Source: JAJDUF01 sp965238265 (lineage in GTDB: Bacteria > Chloroflexota > UBA11872 > UBA12225 > JAJDUF01). From it: 64,000 bases of DNA. Position numbers and translations under genes: made by a program. The first letter of the stretch is position 1, and each line of letters begins with the position of its first letter. The stretch is taken from positions 3,410,001 to 3,474,000 of the forward strand of contig OZ250185.1 of the NCBI GenBank assembly GCA_965238265.1, written 5' to 3'. Under the pieces are notes generated by a model. The model did not search any database and was not told the origin of the DNA. It saw only the letters and a list, made by a program, of their open reading frames with translations. Shown in pieces: positions 1 to 8,293 of this stretch.

Positions 1-521
1 TTGCCGCGCTTACCGTCCCGTTTGTGCTCAGTGGCTCTCCGGCTAGGATTGTTGGACACTCCAACGTATCTGATCCGCCCATTGCGACCGTGGAGGGTAT
101 ACCCCCCGCACTGCATCCCCTTTGCCGGCGGCCTCACGACGCCCACTACGGCTATATCTCGCCATTCGTATCGCTCCCGCGCACTCATTGCACGCAGATT
201 AGCAGGCGGCAGCGGCGGTACGGGATGTTGGTGGGATTGTAGTCTCTCGGCGGAGGCTCCGAGGCTGGCCGGGCGGTTGTAGGGCGGCGAGAAGGCAGGG
301 AATGAGCGTTCCCCGGGCATGCAAGCGGAAGTGATCCTGAAATGAAGTTGAAATGAAATAGGATTCCGATACCATTTTTATGGGTAAAAGCTCGAAACGA
401 ACGCGAAATCAACCAGGAATGAGCCGTGCATGACCACGCCCGCGTCAGCCGCTACTCCGTCCCCCGGCAGTGGCTACGCCGCACCACCGGCACACAAGGA
501 CCAGTAACAGATCGCGGCTGC
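1..521. other. No confident gene; possible gene tail at left edge
   Basis: I see no convincing complete gene here. A plus-strand frame open from base 3 to a stop at 240-242 could be the last 79 codons of a gene that begins before the window, but I do not recognise the peptide. From about 330 the sequence becomes AT-richer and has no long frame with a ribosome site. This stretch may be the left flank of the AT-rich cassette that follows. Confidence 0.3.
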
Positions 522-551
522 TTGACACAAACAAGCATGCCGGTGTAGCTT
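522..551 (+). promoter_or_regulatory. Sigma70-like promoter of the MBL/membrane cassette
   Basis: A perfect TTGACA box (522-527) is followed after 18 bases by TAGCTT (546-551), a four-of-six match to the -10 consensus. It lies about 58 bases before the ATG at 609, which has an AGGAG ribosome site at 598-602. The position fits a promoter driving both cassette genes. No operator is obvious. Confidence 0.5.
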
Positions 552-608
552 GAAAAGGTTGCGCCCCCAAAAGCGCTGCTAAGCGGCCGCACTCTATAGG
601 AGTTACGT

Positions 609-1367
609 ATGACTACGACAGTTCACTTTATGGATGTTGGGCAAGGACATATGTCTTTGGTAGAATGCGCAAACGGAGCCAACTTCGTCGTTGACTGCAA
701 CATCACAGAGGACAACAAGGAAAGAGTGCTTAAGTACCTCGCGGACGGAATTGGCAGAGGGAGCAGTCTCGATGCCTTTATATGCACCCACAGGGACGCG
801 GACCACATGCGGGGCGCCAGAATCCTTCATGACGCCTTTCCTTTGAAACAGATTTGGGACAGCGATTATCCGGGGACATCAACGGACACACCCGAGTACA
901 AATCATATATGCAACTCCGTCGCGATGTAGGTGCCAAGATTATCGAAAAGAAAACCTATCGCGACTTCGGTAGAACGCGCTTTCGGTATTTGAGCGCGAA
1001 AGACAGCAGACTGCCGAAGGAAGCCAACGAACAGGGTATCGTGCTGAAGGTGGAACAACGAACAGTTGATTTGTCTACAGTCCAGAGCAGTACAATGCTC
1101 ACTGGCGACGGTGGTGCATCCAAATGGAAATATGGTATAATGGTAGACTATTCGGCCAGCGATGTTTCTTGTTCCATATTGCTTGCCGCCCATCACGGTT
1201 CCATTACCTTCTTTGACGATCCTGCCGATGAGAAACACTACTACACAAGCCACATTGCAGCGATAAAACCAGAAATGGTAGTGGTGTCTGTAGGAGACAA
1301 CCCGCATGGTCACCCGGACAGCAAGGCCCTGGAACTCTACCGAAAGTATGGCTACAGGTGCAAGTAA
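609..1367 (+). CDS. Stand-alone ComEC/Rec2-like metallo-beta-lactamase-fold hydrolase
   Basis: This is an MBL-fold protein of the type related to the hydrolase domain of ComEC, but without membrane helices. Visible motifs are DVGQG at residues 9-13, the metal site THRDADH at 60-66, TGD at 165-167, AHHGS at 194-198 and GDNPHGHPDS at 229-238. All expected metal ligands are present, so it is probably an active nuclease or phosphodiesterase. The reading frame stops at residue 252, but the typical C-terminal tail continues in another frame to 1458, so one base seems inserted or two lost near 1353-1358. It shares a promoter with the membrane protein downstream. It is visibly AT-richer than its neighbours and uses codons such as AGA and ATA, which suggests transfer. 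The substrate is unknown. Confidence 0.85.
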   Translation: MTTTVHFMDVGQGHMSLVECANGANFVVDCNITEDNKERVLKYLADGIGRGSSLDAFICTHRDADHMRGARILHDAFPLKQIWDSDYPGTSTDTPEYKSYMQLRRDVGAKIIEKKTYRDFGRTRFRYLSAKDSRLPKEANEQGIVLKVEQRTVDLSTVQSSTMLTGDGGASKWKYGIMVDYSASDVSCSILLAAHHGSITFFDDPADEKHYYTSHIAAIKPEMVVVSVGDNPHGHPDSKALELYRKYGYRCK

Positions 1368-1458
1368 TGGTAGGAAGATATTCAGAACGGACCAGCAGCA
1401 CACCATGAAGTTGACTCTCAAATCCAGTGGCGGCTGGACCCTGAGCCCGAATCAATAG
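1357..1458 (+). other. Out-of-frame C-terminal tail of the MBL protein
   Basis: Read in the frame starting at 1357, this stretch gives GASNGRKIFRTDQQHT and ends at TAG 1456-1458. That pattern (KIFRTD..., then a beta-strand-rich end) is the usual C-terminus of this MBL family. It begins just where the main frame should continue after residues YGY. The true gene end is therefore probably 1458, only 8 bases before the next gene's ATG, which makes the pair a compact operon. Confidence 0.65.
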
Positions 1459-1466
1459 AGCAAACG

Positions 1467-2264
1467 ATGGCTTCAATGGTTAAGCAGTATATTCCTAAGT
1501 TTGACAATTACACCATAAAGGCCCGCATTCAGCCAATCTTCGTGGTTATGCTTCCTCTTGGCATACTTTTGTTCGTGCTGATGCCAGGTGAGTCATTGTC
1601 AGTTAGCTCCCTCCTAGGTATTATCGTCATATGTGGAGGAACCTCACTGCTTTCGCAGATTGCCCGAGATCGAGGCGGCAATAGACAGCCTGCTCTCTGG
1701 GATAGTTGGGGAGGGGCGCCAACGACGCGCCTATTACGATTCCGCGATTCGCCCAACAGAATCACGTTGGAGAATTGGCGGGCGAAACTTGAAAAGCTCA
1801 CGGGGCGCAGGCTACCTACCGAGGAGGAAGAAAAGGATAATCCTGTTGTCGCTGATCAGCATTACGAAGCGGCAGTCCATGTCCTCCGTAATGCCACATA
1901 TGACGCCAAGAAGTTCTCAATGGTTTTCGCAGAAACGATCAACTATGGATTCCGCCGGAATCTATGGGGGATGAAGCCATACGGTATCATCTTATCTACC
2001 CTGGCGACGATCTGTTCCTGGGGGATTTCACTCTGGTCCATGGACCCTACCGGGGAATCCTGGTTCTTCAACCTAGTCAAGTACCCAGACGTTATATTCC
2101 TAATGAGAATGGTTGGTACGATTGTCAATACGGTCATCACTGCCATTTGGCTTTTCGTGATCAGGCCCGAGTGGGTAAGAACCACCGCTGAAGCATACGC
2201 CCTGCAGCTTCTAGATGCACTAGATGCACTTGTCCCAACACTCACTGAGGAAAGGAAATCATAG
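1467..2264 (+). CDS. Four-helix membrane protein paired with the MBL hydrolase
   Basis: A 265-residue inner-membrane protein. Two hydrophobic helices lie at about residues 22-40 and 45-63, then a cytoplasmic-looking middle domain of about 105 residues, then helices at about 171-190 and 213-232. Conspicuous motifs are WGGAPTTRLLRFRDS (81-95) and NYGFRRNLWGMKP (159-171). From memory, proteins with these motifs recur next to stand-alone MBL proteins in accessory regions, but I cannot name a family or function. Codon use is AT-richer than the chromosome around it, like the MBL gene. A role as membrane effector or anchor of a two-gene system is inference. Confidence 0.75.
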   Translation: MASMVKQYIPKFDNYTIKARIQPIFVVMLPLGILLFVLMPGESLSVSSLLGIIVICGGTSLLSQIARDRGGNRQPALWDSWGGAPTTRLLRFRDSPNRITLENWRAKLEKLTGRRLPTEEEEKDNPVVADQHYEAAVHVLRNATYDAKKFSMVFAETINYGFRRNLWGMKPYGIILSTLATICSWGISLWSMDPTGESWFFNLVKYPDVIFLMRMVGTIVNTVITAIWLFVIRPEWVRTTAEAYALQLLDALDALVPTLTEERKS

Positions 2265-2334
2265 GGGCAGGTGGGGTAGCCTCTTGCACTGACATAATAC
2301 TGTTATTCGTGGGGTTTCTCAATTTCCTCCGGCT

Positions 2335-2411
2335 TGGTGGGCGCGCAGGGACTCGAACCCCGGACCTCGCGGATGTGAACCGCGCGCTCTAACCAACTGA
2401 GCTACGCGCCC
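2335..2411 (-). tRNA. tRNA-Val (anticodon CAC)
   Basis: On the minus strand the cloverleaf has the 7-bp acceptor GGGCGCG/CGCGCCC, a D arm with AGCTCAGTTGGTTAGAGC, an anticodon stem CGCGG/CCGCG with loop TTCACAT giving anticodon CAC, and a T loop TTCGAGT. The T stem has one C-T mismatch. CCA is encoded (2335-2337 on the plus strand). Its 3' end faces the MBL cassette, the usual side for integration into a tRNA gene. Confidence 0.95.
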
Positions 2412-2449
2412 TCGGTACGCTCCATTATACGGCCTGCCGGAACCGAGGC

Positions 2450-2586
2450 ACAAGGAGGACGCCCCCCTATGGCCCCCCCGCTGCGGCAGGGGGACGAGGT
2501 GAAAGGCGGCTGCTCCGCAGAGGGACGGCGTGTTCCCTCCCCTGTGCGTCGGCACGGGGGAGGGCCAGGGAGGGGGCCGGAGTTAG
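2450..2586 (-). repeat. Dispersed intergenic repeat, family A
   Basis: A GC-rich element with C-runs and a CCCCTATGGCCCCCCCGC motif, then CGTGTTCCCTCCCC and a GGGGGAGGG stem. Near copies, in either orientation, occur at about 20150, 24890, 26862, 38829, 50634 and 54196. Translated ORFs across it are artefacts of the repeat. Confidence 0.75.
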
Positions 2587-2598
2587 GCCAAGCTCATC

Positions 2599-3864
2599 TC
2601 ACGTGTAGGCCATGCCGGCGATTGTGACCCAGGAGGCGCCGGTCTCGTCGGCTGGACATTGATCGTAGCCGAGCGTTTCACCCATTGCGCCATCGAGCGC
2701 ATGCAGCGCCCAGTAAATCGGTGGCAGACCACAGACGCGATGCGCGTCCTGCTCGGCCCGGAGCGTGGCCAGGAAGTCTGCCGGATCGCCGGTCGCGGCG
2801 ACCGTCAACAGCCGCTCGTCGCTCGCTTTGAGGCTGGCGCGCGCGAACACATCCCAGCCGCGCTCATCACCAAATGCCGGCCCCACGTGGGCCAAGTCGG
2901 CCGACGCCACGACCAGCACCCGCCGCCCGGCGCTGGCCGCACGCAGCGCCGCGAGTGCCTGCACCCGCGCCCGGTCGGCCAGCGGATCGGCCGCGCCGTG
3001 TGTAAAGGGGGCAAAGGAGCCACAGAGGATCGGGACGAGCGGTGGGAGGTCGTCGGACCGACCAGCAGCGCGGAGGAGCCAGTGGAGCCAGACGGACGCC
3101 AGCTCGATGGAGTGCTCGCTGCGATGATGCAGCTCCTCGGCAAACGCCGCCTCATCACCCAGGGCAGTGACCAAGCGCTCGACGACCTCATGGTCCTGCG
3201 GGAACGGCCCCCAAGGAGTGGCGTACCGCTGACGGGTGAGGGTTAACGTGCCGGCGCTCCCGGCGTGGTCGGTACCGAAGATAATGACCAGCTCCGCCGC
3301 GGCGACGGCCGAACGGGCCGGCAGCCAGGCTCGCGCGTATTCGGCTCCGCCGCGGGCGTAGTCAATGTGGGGTGTAATCAGTCCCCGCAGCCGACCGTTT
3401 GCGCGCGCCGCACCGTTCAGGCGTGCCTCGGACGCATAGCTCGCCAGTAAGCGGTGCAGGGCGTCCGGGTCGGCCGGATAGCCGTTGCCGGCGAGTGCCG
3501 GCTGGCGGAACGGGGCCGAGCGGTAGGCAGCGAGTGCCCGGTGCCGCGCAGCCTCGTAGGCTGGGCCGACCAACAGCGCCGCCTCCTGCAAGGCAGCCAA
3601 GAAGTGCTCGACAAACCCCGACGGTAGCCGGGTGCCATAGCGCACCTCGAAGGCTGCTTTGATCCCGCTTGGCGTCCGCTCACCGTCGAGGAGCGCGACC
3701 AGTGGGGCGACGACAGCGGGTACCAGGACCATGCGCCCGCTCAAGGCGAGGGGATCGCGCAGCCAGAGGCGCCGCTCGCCTTGGTACGTGATCCAGCGCG
3801 GCTCCACCGGGCGCAAGACCGGCCGCTCCGCCTGGTGCGCGCGATCACTGCTCGTCTCTGCCAT
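2599..3864 (-). CDS. amrB: AmmeMemoRadiSam system protein B (MEMO1 family) with N-terminal PqqD-like domain
   Basis: Residues about 115-420 form a MEMO-like domain: GLITPHIDYARGG near 161-173, FGTDHAG near 197-203, EHSIE, and SADLAHVG. The family is related to extradiol dioxygenases and is usually found with an AMMECR1 protein and a radical-SAM enzyme, neither of which lies in this window. The first ~100 residues (LDGERTPSGIKAAF..., EALL-type helices) look like a small PqqD-like winged-helix domain. I chose the ATG at 3864 because it has a GGGGAG ribosome site. The longer frame to 4047 merely reads through palindromic repeat DNA. The molecular substrate is unknown. Confidence 0.85.
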   Translation of the reverse strand: MAETSSDRAHQAERPVLRPVEPRWITYQGERRLWLRDPLALSGRMVLVPAVVAPLVALLDGERTPSGIKAAFEVRYGTRLPSGFVEHFLAALQEAALLVGPAYEAARHRALAAYRSAPFRQPALAGNGYPADPDALHRLLASYASEARLNGAARANGRLRGLITPHIDYARGGAEYARAWLPARSAVAAAELVIIFGTDHAGSAGTLTLTRQRYATPWGPFPQDHEVVERLVTALGDEAAFAEELHHRSEHSIELASVWLHWLLRAAGRSDDLPPLVPILCGSFAPFTHGAADPLADRARVQALAALRAASAGRRVLVVASADLAHVGPAFGDERGWDVFARASLKASDERLLTVAATGDPADFLATLRAEQDAHRVCGLPPIYWALHALDGAMGETLGYDQCPADETGASWVTIAGMAYT

Positions 3865-3941
3865 CAGTCTCCCCGTCAACGCCTGGGCTGGGCACAATCC
3901 TAGCAGCCGCAGCGCAGCCGGCACAGCCCCCGGCCCGGCCT

Positions 3942-4018
3942 CGTCGTTCCCGCGCACGCGGGAATCCACACCACCCGGAGCACACGCTAGATTCCCGCTT
4001 TCGCGGGAATGACGGATG
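3942..4018. repeat. Two copies of palindromic repeat family B
   Basis: Two short palindromes, TTCCCGCGCACGCGGGAA (3946-3963) and ATTCCCGCTTTCGCGGGAAT (3991-4010), each next to CCAC or GACGG. The same TCATTCCCGC..GCGGGAATCCA unit recurs at 5511, 29114, 40237, 53026 and in variant form at 48281, 48808 and 63055. Confidence 0.8.
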
Positions 4019-4142
4019 GGCGTTGTTTTCATGGTAATGACGGGCAACGAGGCGGCCGGCTTGTTCTATACTGGCAAGTAGGTGGGCCCCGGCGCAGCAG
4101 GCACGCAGGCGGACGAGAAAGCGGCGGGTAGGCGGCTCGGTG

Positions 4143-5495
4143 ATGGCCAGCTCCAGCAACAGTACGGCGCACACACAGTCAGCCGCGGCAGCCGCTGCCC
4201 GGAGCCGACGCGCGGTGCTGCAACGGGCCGCAGCGACCCTGGCCGCCCCCCTGCTGATCGCCGCCTGCAACCTGGGCGAAGACCTCACGGACGTACCGAT
4301 GACCGCCGAAGACCCGGCGGAAGTGATCTACGCGACGTGGGGTACACCGGAACGAGTCCAGAAGGAAGACTGGACCCTCCTCAACTTCCAAAGGAACTAT
4401 CCCGCCATCACGGTCAATGTTATCCCGGCTCCCACCGCTGCCGAGCACATCGCGGGCCTCTACAGCTTGTTTGCGAGTGGCAGCCTGCCCGACCTGGTAC
4501 ACCTGCCCTCCTGGTCAGCACCGACATTTTATGCGGAAGAGGCCGTCCTACCCCTCGGGGACTATATGCGGCGCGACGGGTTTCGTCCCGCCGACCTCAC
4601 AGCACCGTTCGATGTCTGCACCTACCAGCGCGAGTGGGTCGCCGTGCCGCGGGGCAACAACGGCCTCTACGTCGTGTTCTACAATCGCAGCCGCTTTACC
4701 GCCGCCGCCGTGCCCTTGCCGCCCCCAAACTGGACCTGGCAAGACTTCCTCAGCGCGGCGCAACAGCTGACCACGGCGGCGAACGGCGCCGCTCCGGCGC
4801 GCTGGGGCACCACCTTGCACGGCATTGACGAGGCGTATCACGCCTGGCTATGGGGCAATGGCGGAGACGAGCTGCTGAACAGAAACGGCGCACCGGCGAT
4901 CAACGAGCCGCTGGCCATCGCAGCCTTGCAGTGGCTGGCCGACCTGCACTTGCAGCACGGTGTCGCGCCGGCGCCCAACATCTTTTCGGGCAACGGTTTC
5001 GCCGCCTTCGCGCGTGGTGACGTGGCGATGTGGTATGCGCCAGCCGAGGCCGAGCTGGCCCTCGCGCAGCAGGAAGTGTCGTTCGACTGGAGTATGGCTC
5101 CCCAGCCACGGGGCAATCTCGGTGTTCAGGGCCATTATCGGCCGGACGTTGCTGCCATCCTCAAGGGCAGCCGCCAGCCCGAAGAGGCCTGGGAGCTTGC
5201 CCAGTTCTTGATCGCGCCCGACGTGCAGCAAGCGGAGTGGGAAAACCAGCTGTGGCATCCGCAAGCACCGTCCTTGCTGGCCGAGGAAGGCTACCTCCAG
5301 CCCCCGGAGCGCCCGTATGACCGGCGGCCCGCCGTTCCCGGCGCGCTCGTCCGTGCCCGCACCCCCTTTCTGATTTCGCGGATTGACGAGGTCCGGGCAG
5401 TAGCCCGCACCGAGTTCCGCAATCTCTGGTCCGGCGCTCGCAGCACTCAGGAGGTCGCGGAAGTCATCGCCGCCAAGATCACCGACGTTCAGTAG
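4143..5495 (+). CDS. ABC transporter sugar-binding lipoprotein (family 1 extracellular solute-binding protein)
   Basis: The N-terminus carries a twin-arginine-like SRRAVLQ segment, a hydrophobic stretch and a lipobox LIAAC, so the mature protein should be lipid-anchored outside the membrane. The body has the size and pattern of carbohydrate-binding proteins (DWTLLNFQRNYPAITVNV, LFASGSLPDLVHLPSW, FLIAPDVQQAEWENQLW). An in-frame GTG at 4140 sits directly before the ATG. No permease or ATPase for sugar uptake is adjacent, so its transporter must lie elsewhere. The substrate cannot be read from sequence. Confidence 0.85.
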   Translation: MASSSNSTAHTQSAAAAAARSRRAVLQRAAATLAAPLLIAACNLGEDLTDVPMTAEDPAEVIYATWGTPERVQKEDWTLLNFQRNYPAITVNVIPAPTAAEHIAGLYSLFASGSLPDLVHLPSWSAPTFYAEEAVLPLGDYMRRDGFRPADLTAPFDVCTYQREWVAVPRGNNGLYVVFYNRSRFTAAAVPLPPPNWTWQDFLSAAQQLTTAANGAAPARWGTTLHGIDEAYHAWLWGNGGDELLNRNGAPAINEPLAIAALQWLADLHLQHGVAPAPNIFSGNGFAAFARGDVAMWYAPAEAELALAQQEVSFDWSMAPQPRGNLGVQGHYRPDVAAILKGSRQPEEAWELAQFLIAPDVQQAEWENQLWHPQAPSLLAEEGYLQPPERPYDRRPAVPGALVRARTPFLISRIDEVRAVARTEFRNLWSGARSTQEVAEVIAAKITDVQ

Positions 5496-5510
5496 TCAGT
5501 GCCCCCCGCC

Positions 5511-5536
5511 GTCATTCCCGCTTGCGCGGGAATCCA
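5511..5536. repeat. Palindromic repeat family B
   Basis: GTCATTCCCGCTTGCGCGGGAATCCA, a perfect short inverted repeat 15 bases after the stop codon of the binding protein. It could also act as a transcript end, although no T-run follows. Confidence 0.8.
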
Positions 5537-5623
5537 GTAGAATCATATCCGGCCGCAGCATCAATCTGATGTATGCCACGCGCACGAGCCACCGCTGCGA
5601 GAACGGAGCAGAGAGGGCTGGGG

Positions 5624-5878
5624 ATGATGGAAACCCGAACGGTTAAGCGGTACGAGAACAAGGATGAACAGCAGGTATTCCTCGTTACTCCCCAATGCTC
5701 CCAACCGCATAGTGAAGCTGTGTCAGTGCCGGATGACGTGCCTACCAGTCGGCGTCGGAGGGAGGAGCTCCTGGCCTTTGCAGGCATCTGGAGCGACTTG
5801 GATGGCGACCGCATGATCGAGGAGATGTATGCTGCGCGCCACGAGTCGCCACCGAGTCCACCCGTATCCCCAGCCTGA
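5624..5878 (+). CDS. Orphan VapB/AbrB-like antitoxin-type small protein
   Basis: An 84-residue acidic protein. The C-terminal part RREELLAFAGIWSDLDGDRMIEEMY resembles the toxin-binding tail of type II antitoxins, where (A/G)xWSDLDxDxxIxxIY is typical. The ATG at 5624 was preferred over upstream ATG 5573 because a GAGAGGG site precedes it. No PIN or other toxin gene follows; the next gene is a peptidase. It is therefore an orphan or the remnant of a pair. The assignment rests on the tail pattern only. Confidence 0.5.
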   Translation: MMETRTVKRYENKDEQQVFLVTPQCSQPHSEAVSVPDDVPTSRRRREELLAFAGIWSDLDGDRMIEEMYAARHESPPSPPVSPA

Positions 5879-5894
5879 ACCGCTACCGGCAAGA

Positions 5895-5995
5895 CTGATT
5901 GGTAGTTACCCCCGCCCGGCTGACGATCCAGGACGTACCGAGGTTGCCTGGTGCCGCTCTCTGCAAAGGATTGCCGGCCGGCTGCTACCAATCAG
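5895..5995. repeat. 101-bp segment bounded by an 11-bp inverted repeat
   Basis: CTGATTGGTAG at 5895-5905 is the exact reverse complement of CTACCAATCAG at 5985-5995. The segment lies in the gap before the S9 peptidase. It could be a small non-autonomous element or a regulatory stem. No target-site duplication is obvious. Confidence 0.4.
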
Positions 5996-6031
5996 TTTGA
6001 CTCATTTAAGCAACAGGCGTATGCTGGCCGT

Positions 6032-7567
6032 ATGCAAACAGTTGCGAGCACGTCAACGACCCGGCGACGAGCACTTACACTCGACGACCTGTTAGCGGTA
6101 CGCACACCGTGCAATCAGCACCGGATTGCCCTCAGCCCGGACGGGCGGTACTTGGCCTTCGCTGCACGGCTGGAGGCCCAGAACGCTGACCCCCCATCCG
6201 GAAGGTTCCCGTCGGGTGCAGGCGGCGAGGTGGCCGGCGCCCAGCTCTGGGTGACGGATATCGAGCGCGGCGAGTCGTGGCCGCTGCTCGGCGACGAGGG
6301 CCGGAGCTGGCGGCCGAGCTGGAGTCCCGATGGCGCCCACCTCGCCTTCTACGCCGACCACCGTGGCACCGTGCAGTTATGGAGCTGGCAGCCGGCGGCA
6401 GGCTCGGCAGAAGTCCTGTCCGACCAGGCACTCTTCACCGCTGCTCCGTGGTTGGACACGCCACGCTGGAGTCCCGACAGTTCCCGCGTGTACGTGCTCC
6501 TGCGTCCGGAGCACTGGCAGCCGGCGGCAACCGGCACACCGGCAGCACCCCGCGGCCCCACGGACGGGCCAACCGTGGATGTGCTGGTGTCACCGCCGCC
6601 ACCGTCCCAAGACCCGACGGCACGAGCGAACGAACCGTCACAGCGTCTGTGCGACGTTGGGATCGTTGACGTTCGCACTGGCACTACCGAGCGGCTGTCC
6701 ACGGAGTTCGGCCCGATGGGAGTCTACCCCTCTCCCGATGGCCACTGGCTCGCCGTTGTAGGACAGTCCAGCCGGCCGAGCTTGGCACAGTATCAATTCA
6801 CTCACCCCTTGTACCTCGTGCCCACTATGGGCGGTACGCCGCACCTGGTGGCCGCAGGGCTGGACCGGGATGGCACTGGCCGGCACGACCCGGCCTGGTC
6901 GCCCGACTCGCGGCACCTGGCCTATGTCCGCGAAGGACAGCTCTGGCTGGCCCCGGCAAGTGGTGGGGAGCCGCGCCAATCACCGCTCGACGCCAAGCTC
7001 GACGTGCGTTTCCTGCTCTGGCATCCCGCTGGCAAGAGACTCTTGGGGCGGGACCGCGGCGGTCGTCTGTGGCTCATCCCGACCGAGGGGCCGGGATCAC
7101 CGGAACCGCGCCCGCTCGACCTGCCAGGACACCGGAGCCGCGCGAGCGTTATGCGCCGTGTCGAGACGGGCCGGTTCTGGAGTCCCGATGGCGGCAGCTG
7201 CGTCGTGGGCGCCCGGGACAAGGCATCCGGGCGAACGGAGGTCTGGCGCGTGCCACTGGATGGTTCAACACCGGAACGCATCCTGGACGAAGATCGCGTC
7301 CTGCATGTCGCGCCGGTGGGCGTCAATGACAGCTATTTCGGCGACGTCTCTGCCGATGGCCGGAAGGTGGTCTATGCGATTGAGGATGAGACGCATCCAC
7401 CGGACTTCTGGGTGACTGACCCCACGTTCCGAGAGCGGCGCCGGATCACCCATCTCAATCCCCACCTGGAAGAGGTCGCGCTGGGAACGACGCGGCTCAT
7501 CTCCTGGCAAACCACCGGCTGGCGAACAAGCGCGCGGAGCCGTGCTCCTACCGGCGCACCATCGTGA
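6032..7567 (+). CDS. S9 prolyl-oligopeptidase family, N-terminal beta-propeller half (frameshifted)
   Basis: This frame holds the propeller of an S9 peptidase. WD40-like repeats are visible as LSPDGRYLAFAAR, WSPDGAHLAFYAD, WSPDSSRVYVLLR, PSPDGHWLAVVG, WSPDSRHLAYVRE and WSPDGGSCVVGAR. The frame then runs off at ISWQTT into nonsense. The catalytic half continues in another frame from about 7521 (GEQARGAVLLPAHHRDGQ). Removing one G near 7517-7518 joins them as a normal full-length protein. The start at 6032 is the first ATG next to the conserved region; a frame from GTG 5951 is also open. If the shift is real, this is a broken gene. Confidence 0.8.
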   Translation: MQTVASTSTTRRRALTLDDLLAVRTPCNQHRIALSPDGRYLAFAARLEAQNADPPSGRFPSGAGGEVAGAQLWVTDIERGESWPLLGDEGRSWRPSWSPDGAHLAFYADHRGTVQLWSWQPAAGSAEVLSDQALFTAAPWLDTPRWSPDSSRVYVLLRPEHWQPAATGTPAAPRGPTDGPTVDVLVSPPPPSQDPTARANEPSQRLCDVGIVDVRTGTTERLSTEFGPMGVYPSPDGHWLAVVGQSSRPSLAQYQFTHPLYLVPTMGGTPHLVAAGLDRDGTGRHDPAWSPDSRHLAYVREGQLWLAPASGGEPRQSPLDAKLDVRFLLWHPAGKRLLGRDRGGRLWLIPTEGPGSPEPRPLDLPGHRSRASVMRRVETGRFWSPDGGSCVVGARDKASGRTEVWRVPLDGSTPERILDEDRVLHVAPVGVNDSYFGDVSADGRKVVYAIEDETHPPDFWVTDPTFRERRRITHLNPHLEEVALGTTRLISWQTTGWRTSARSRAPTGAPS

Positions 7568-8279
7568 TGGTCAGCGCGTACCGTTAATCAGCTACGTGTA
7601 TCCAGGCTGGTCGCTCTCCGCTGTACAACACGATTGGGACTCCTATTCGAGTGTTCTGCATCCCCAGCTTCTGGCCAGTCGTGGCTACGCGGTACTGATG
7701 CCCGATACCCCAGCCAGGCAGCTCGGTGTGCCGGATGCACGCCTCACCACTGCCGTCTTGCTGGCCGTGAACGAGGCGGTGCGGCTGGGGATCGCCGATC
7801 CCGACCGGCTCGGCGTCATGGGCCACAGCGGCGGTGGCGCGGCGGTAAATCGGCTCATCACCGAGACCACCCGCTTCAAGGCGGCCGTGAGCGCGGCCGG
7901 CCGATCCGACGCCGCGAGTTCCTTCGGGCAGCTGCGACTCTGGCCCGATGGGTCGCCGGATATGTATGGCATTCACAATGAGGAAGGTGCGCTGGGCGGA
8001 CCGCCCTGGGAGAGGCCCTTCGACTACGTCGCAGCGTCGCCGATATTCTTCCTCGACCGCGTGGAGACACCCCTACTCCTGATCTACGGTACCGCGGATG
8101 ATTCCGTCGGCGTAGAGCAAGGGGGCGAGATGTTTGTCGGGCTACGCCGCCTGGAGAAAGAAGTCACTCTACTGCGCTATCACGGCGAAGGCCACGTCCC
8201 AACGGACTACAGCGAGGCAAATCGCCGCGACGTCGTGGCGCGTGTGCTCGCCTGGTTCGACCAACACCTTCGGCTTTGA
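7542..8279 (+). CDS. S9 prolyl-oligopeptidase family, C-terminal catalytic half
   Basis: An alpha/beta-hydrolase domain. The nucleophile elbow is GHSGGG (Ser in DRLGVMGHSGGGAAVNRLI), the acid lies in LIYGTADDS, and the histidine in YHGEGHVP, so the triad is complete. It matches the C-terminal domain of S9 dipeptidyl/acylaminoacyl peptidases and follows the propeller half in a shifted frame. The GTG at 7542 is an in-frame start only by chance; coding similarity extends upstream to about 7521. The stop overlaps the ribosome site of the next small gene. Confidence 0.85.
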   Translation: MLLPAHHRDGQRVPLISYVYPGWSLSAVQHDWDSYSSVLHPQLLASRGYAVLMPDTPARQLGVPDARLTTAVLLAVNEAVRLGIADPDRLGVMGHSGGGAAVNRLITETTRFKAAVSAAGRSDAASSFGQLRLWPDGSPDMYGIHNEEGALGGPPWERPFDYVAASPIFFLDRVETPLLLIYGTADDSVGVEQGGEMFVGLRRLEKEVTLLRYHGEGHVPTDYSEANRRDVVARVLAWFDQHLRL

Positions 8280-8293
8280 GAGGAGGCAACGAA

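Noticed and set aside
2319..2555. Minus-strand 78-residue ORF
   Set aside because: It spans tRNA-Val and family A repeat DNA; its codons translate the tRNA and the palindromes.
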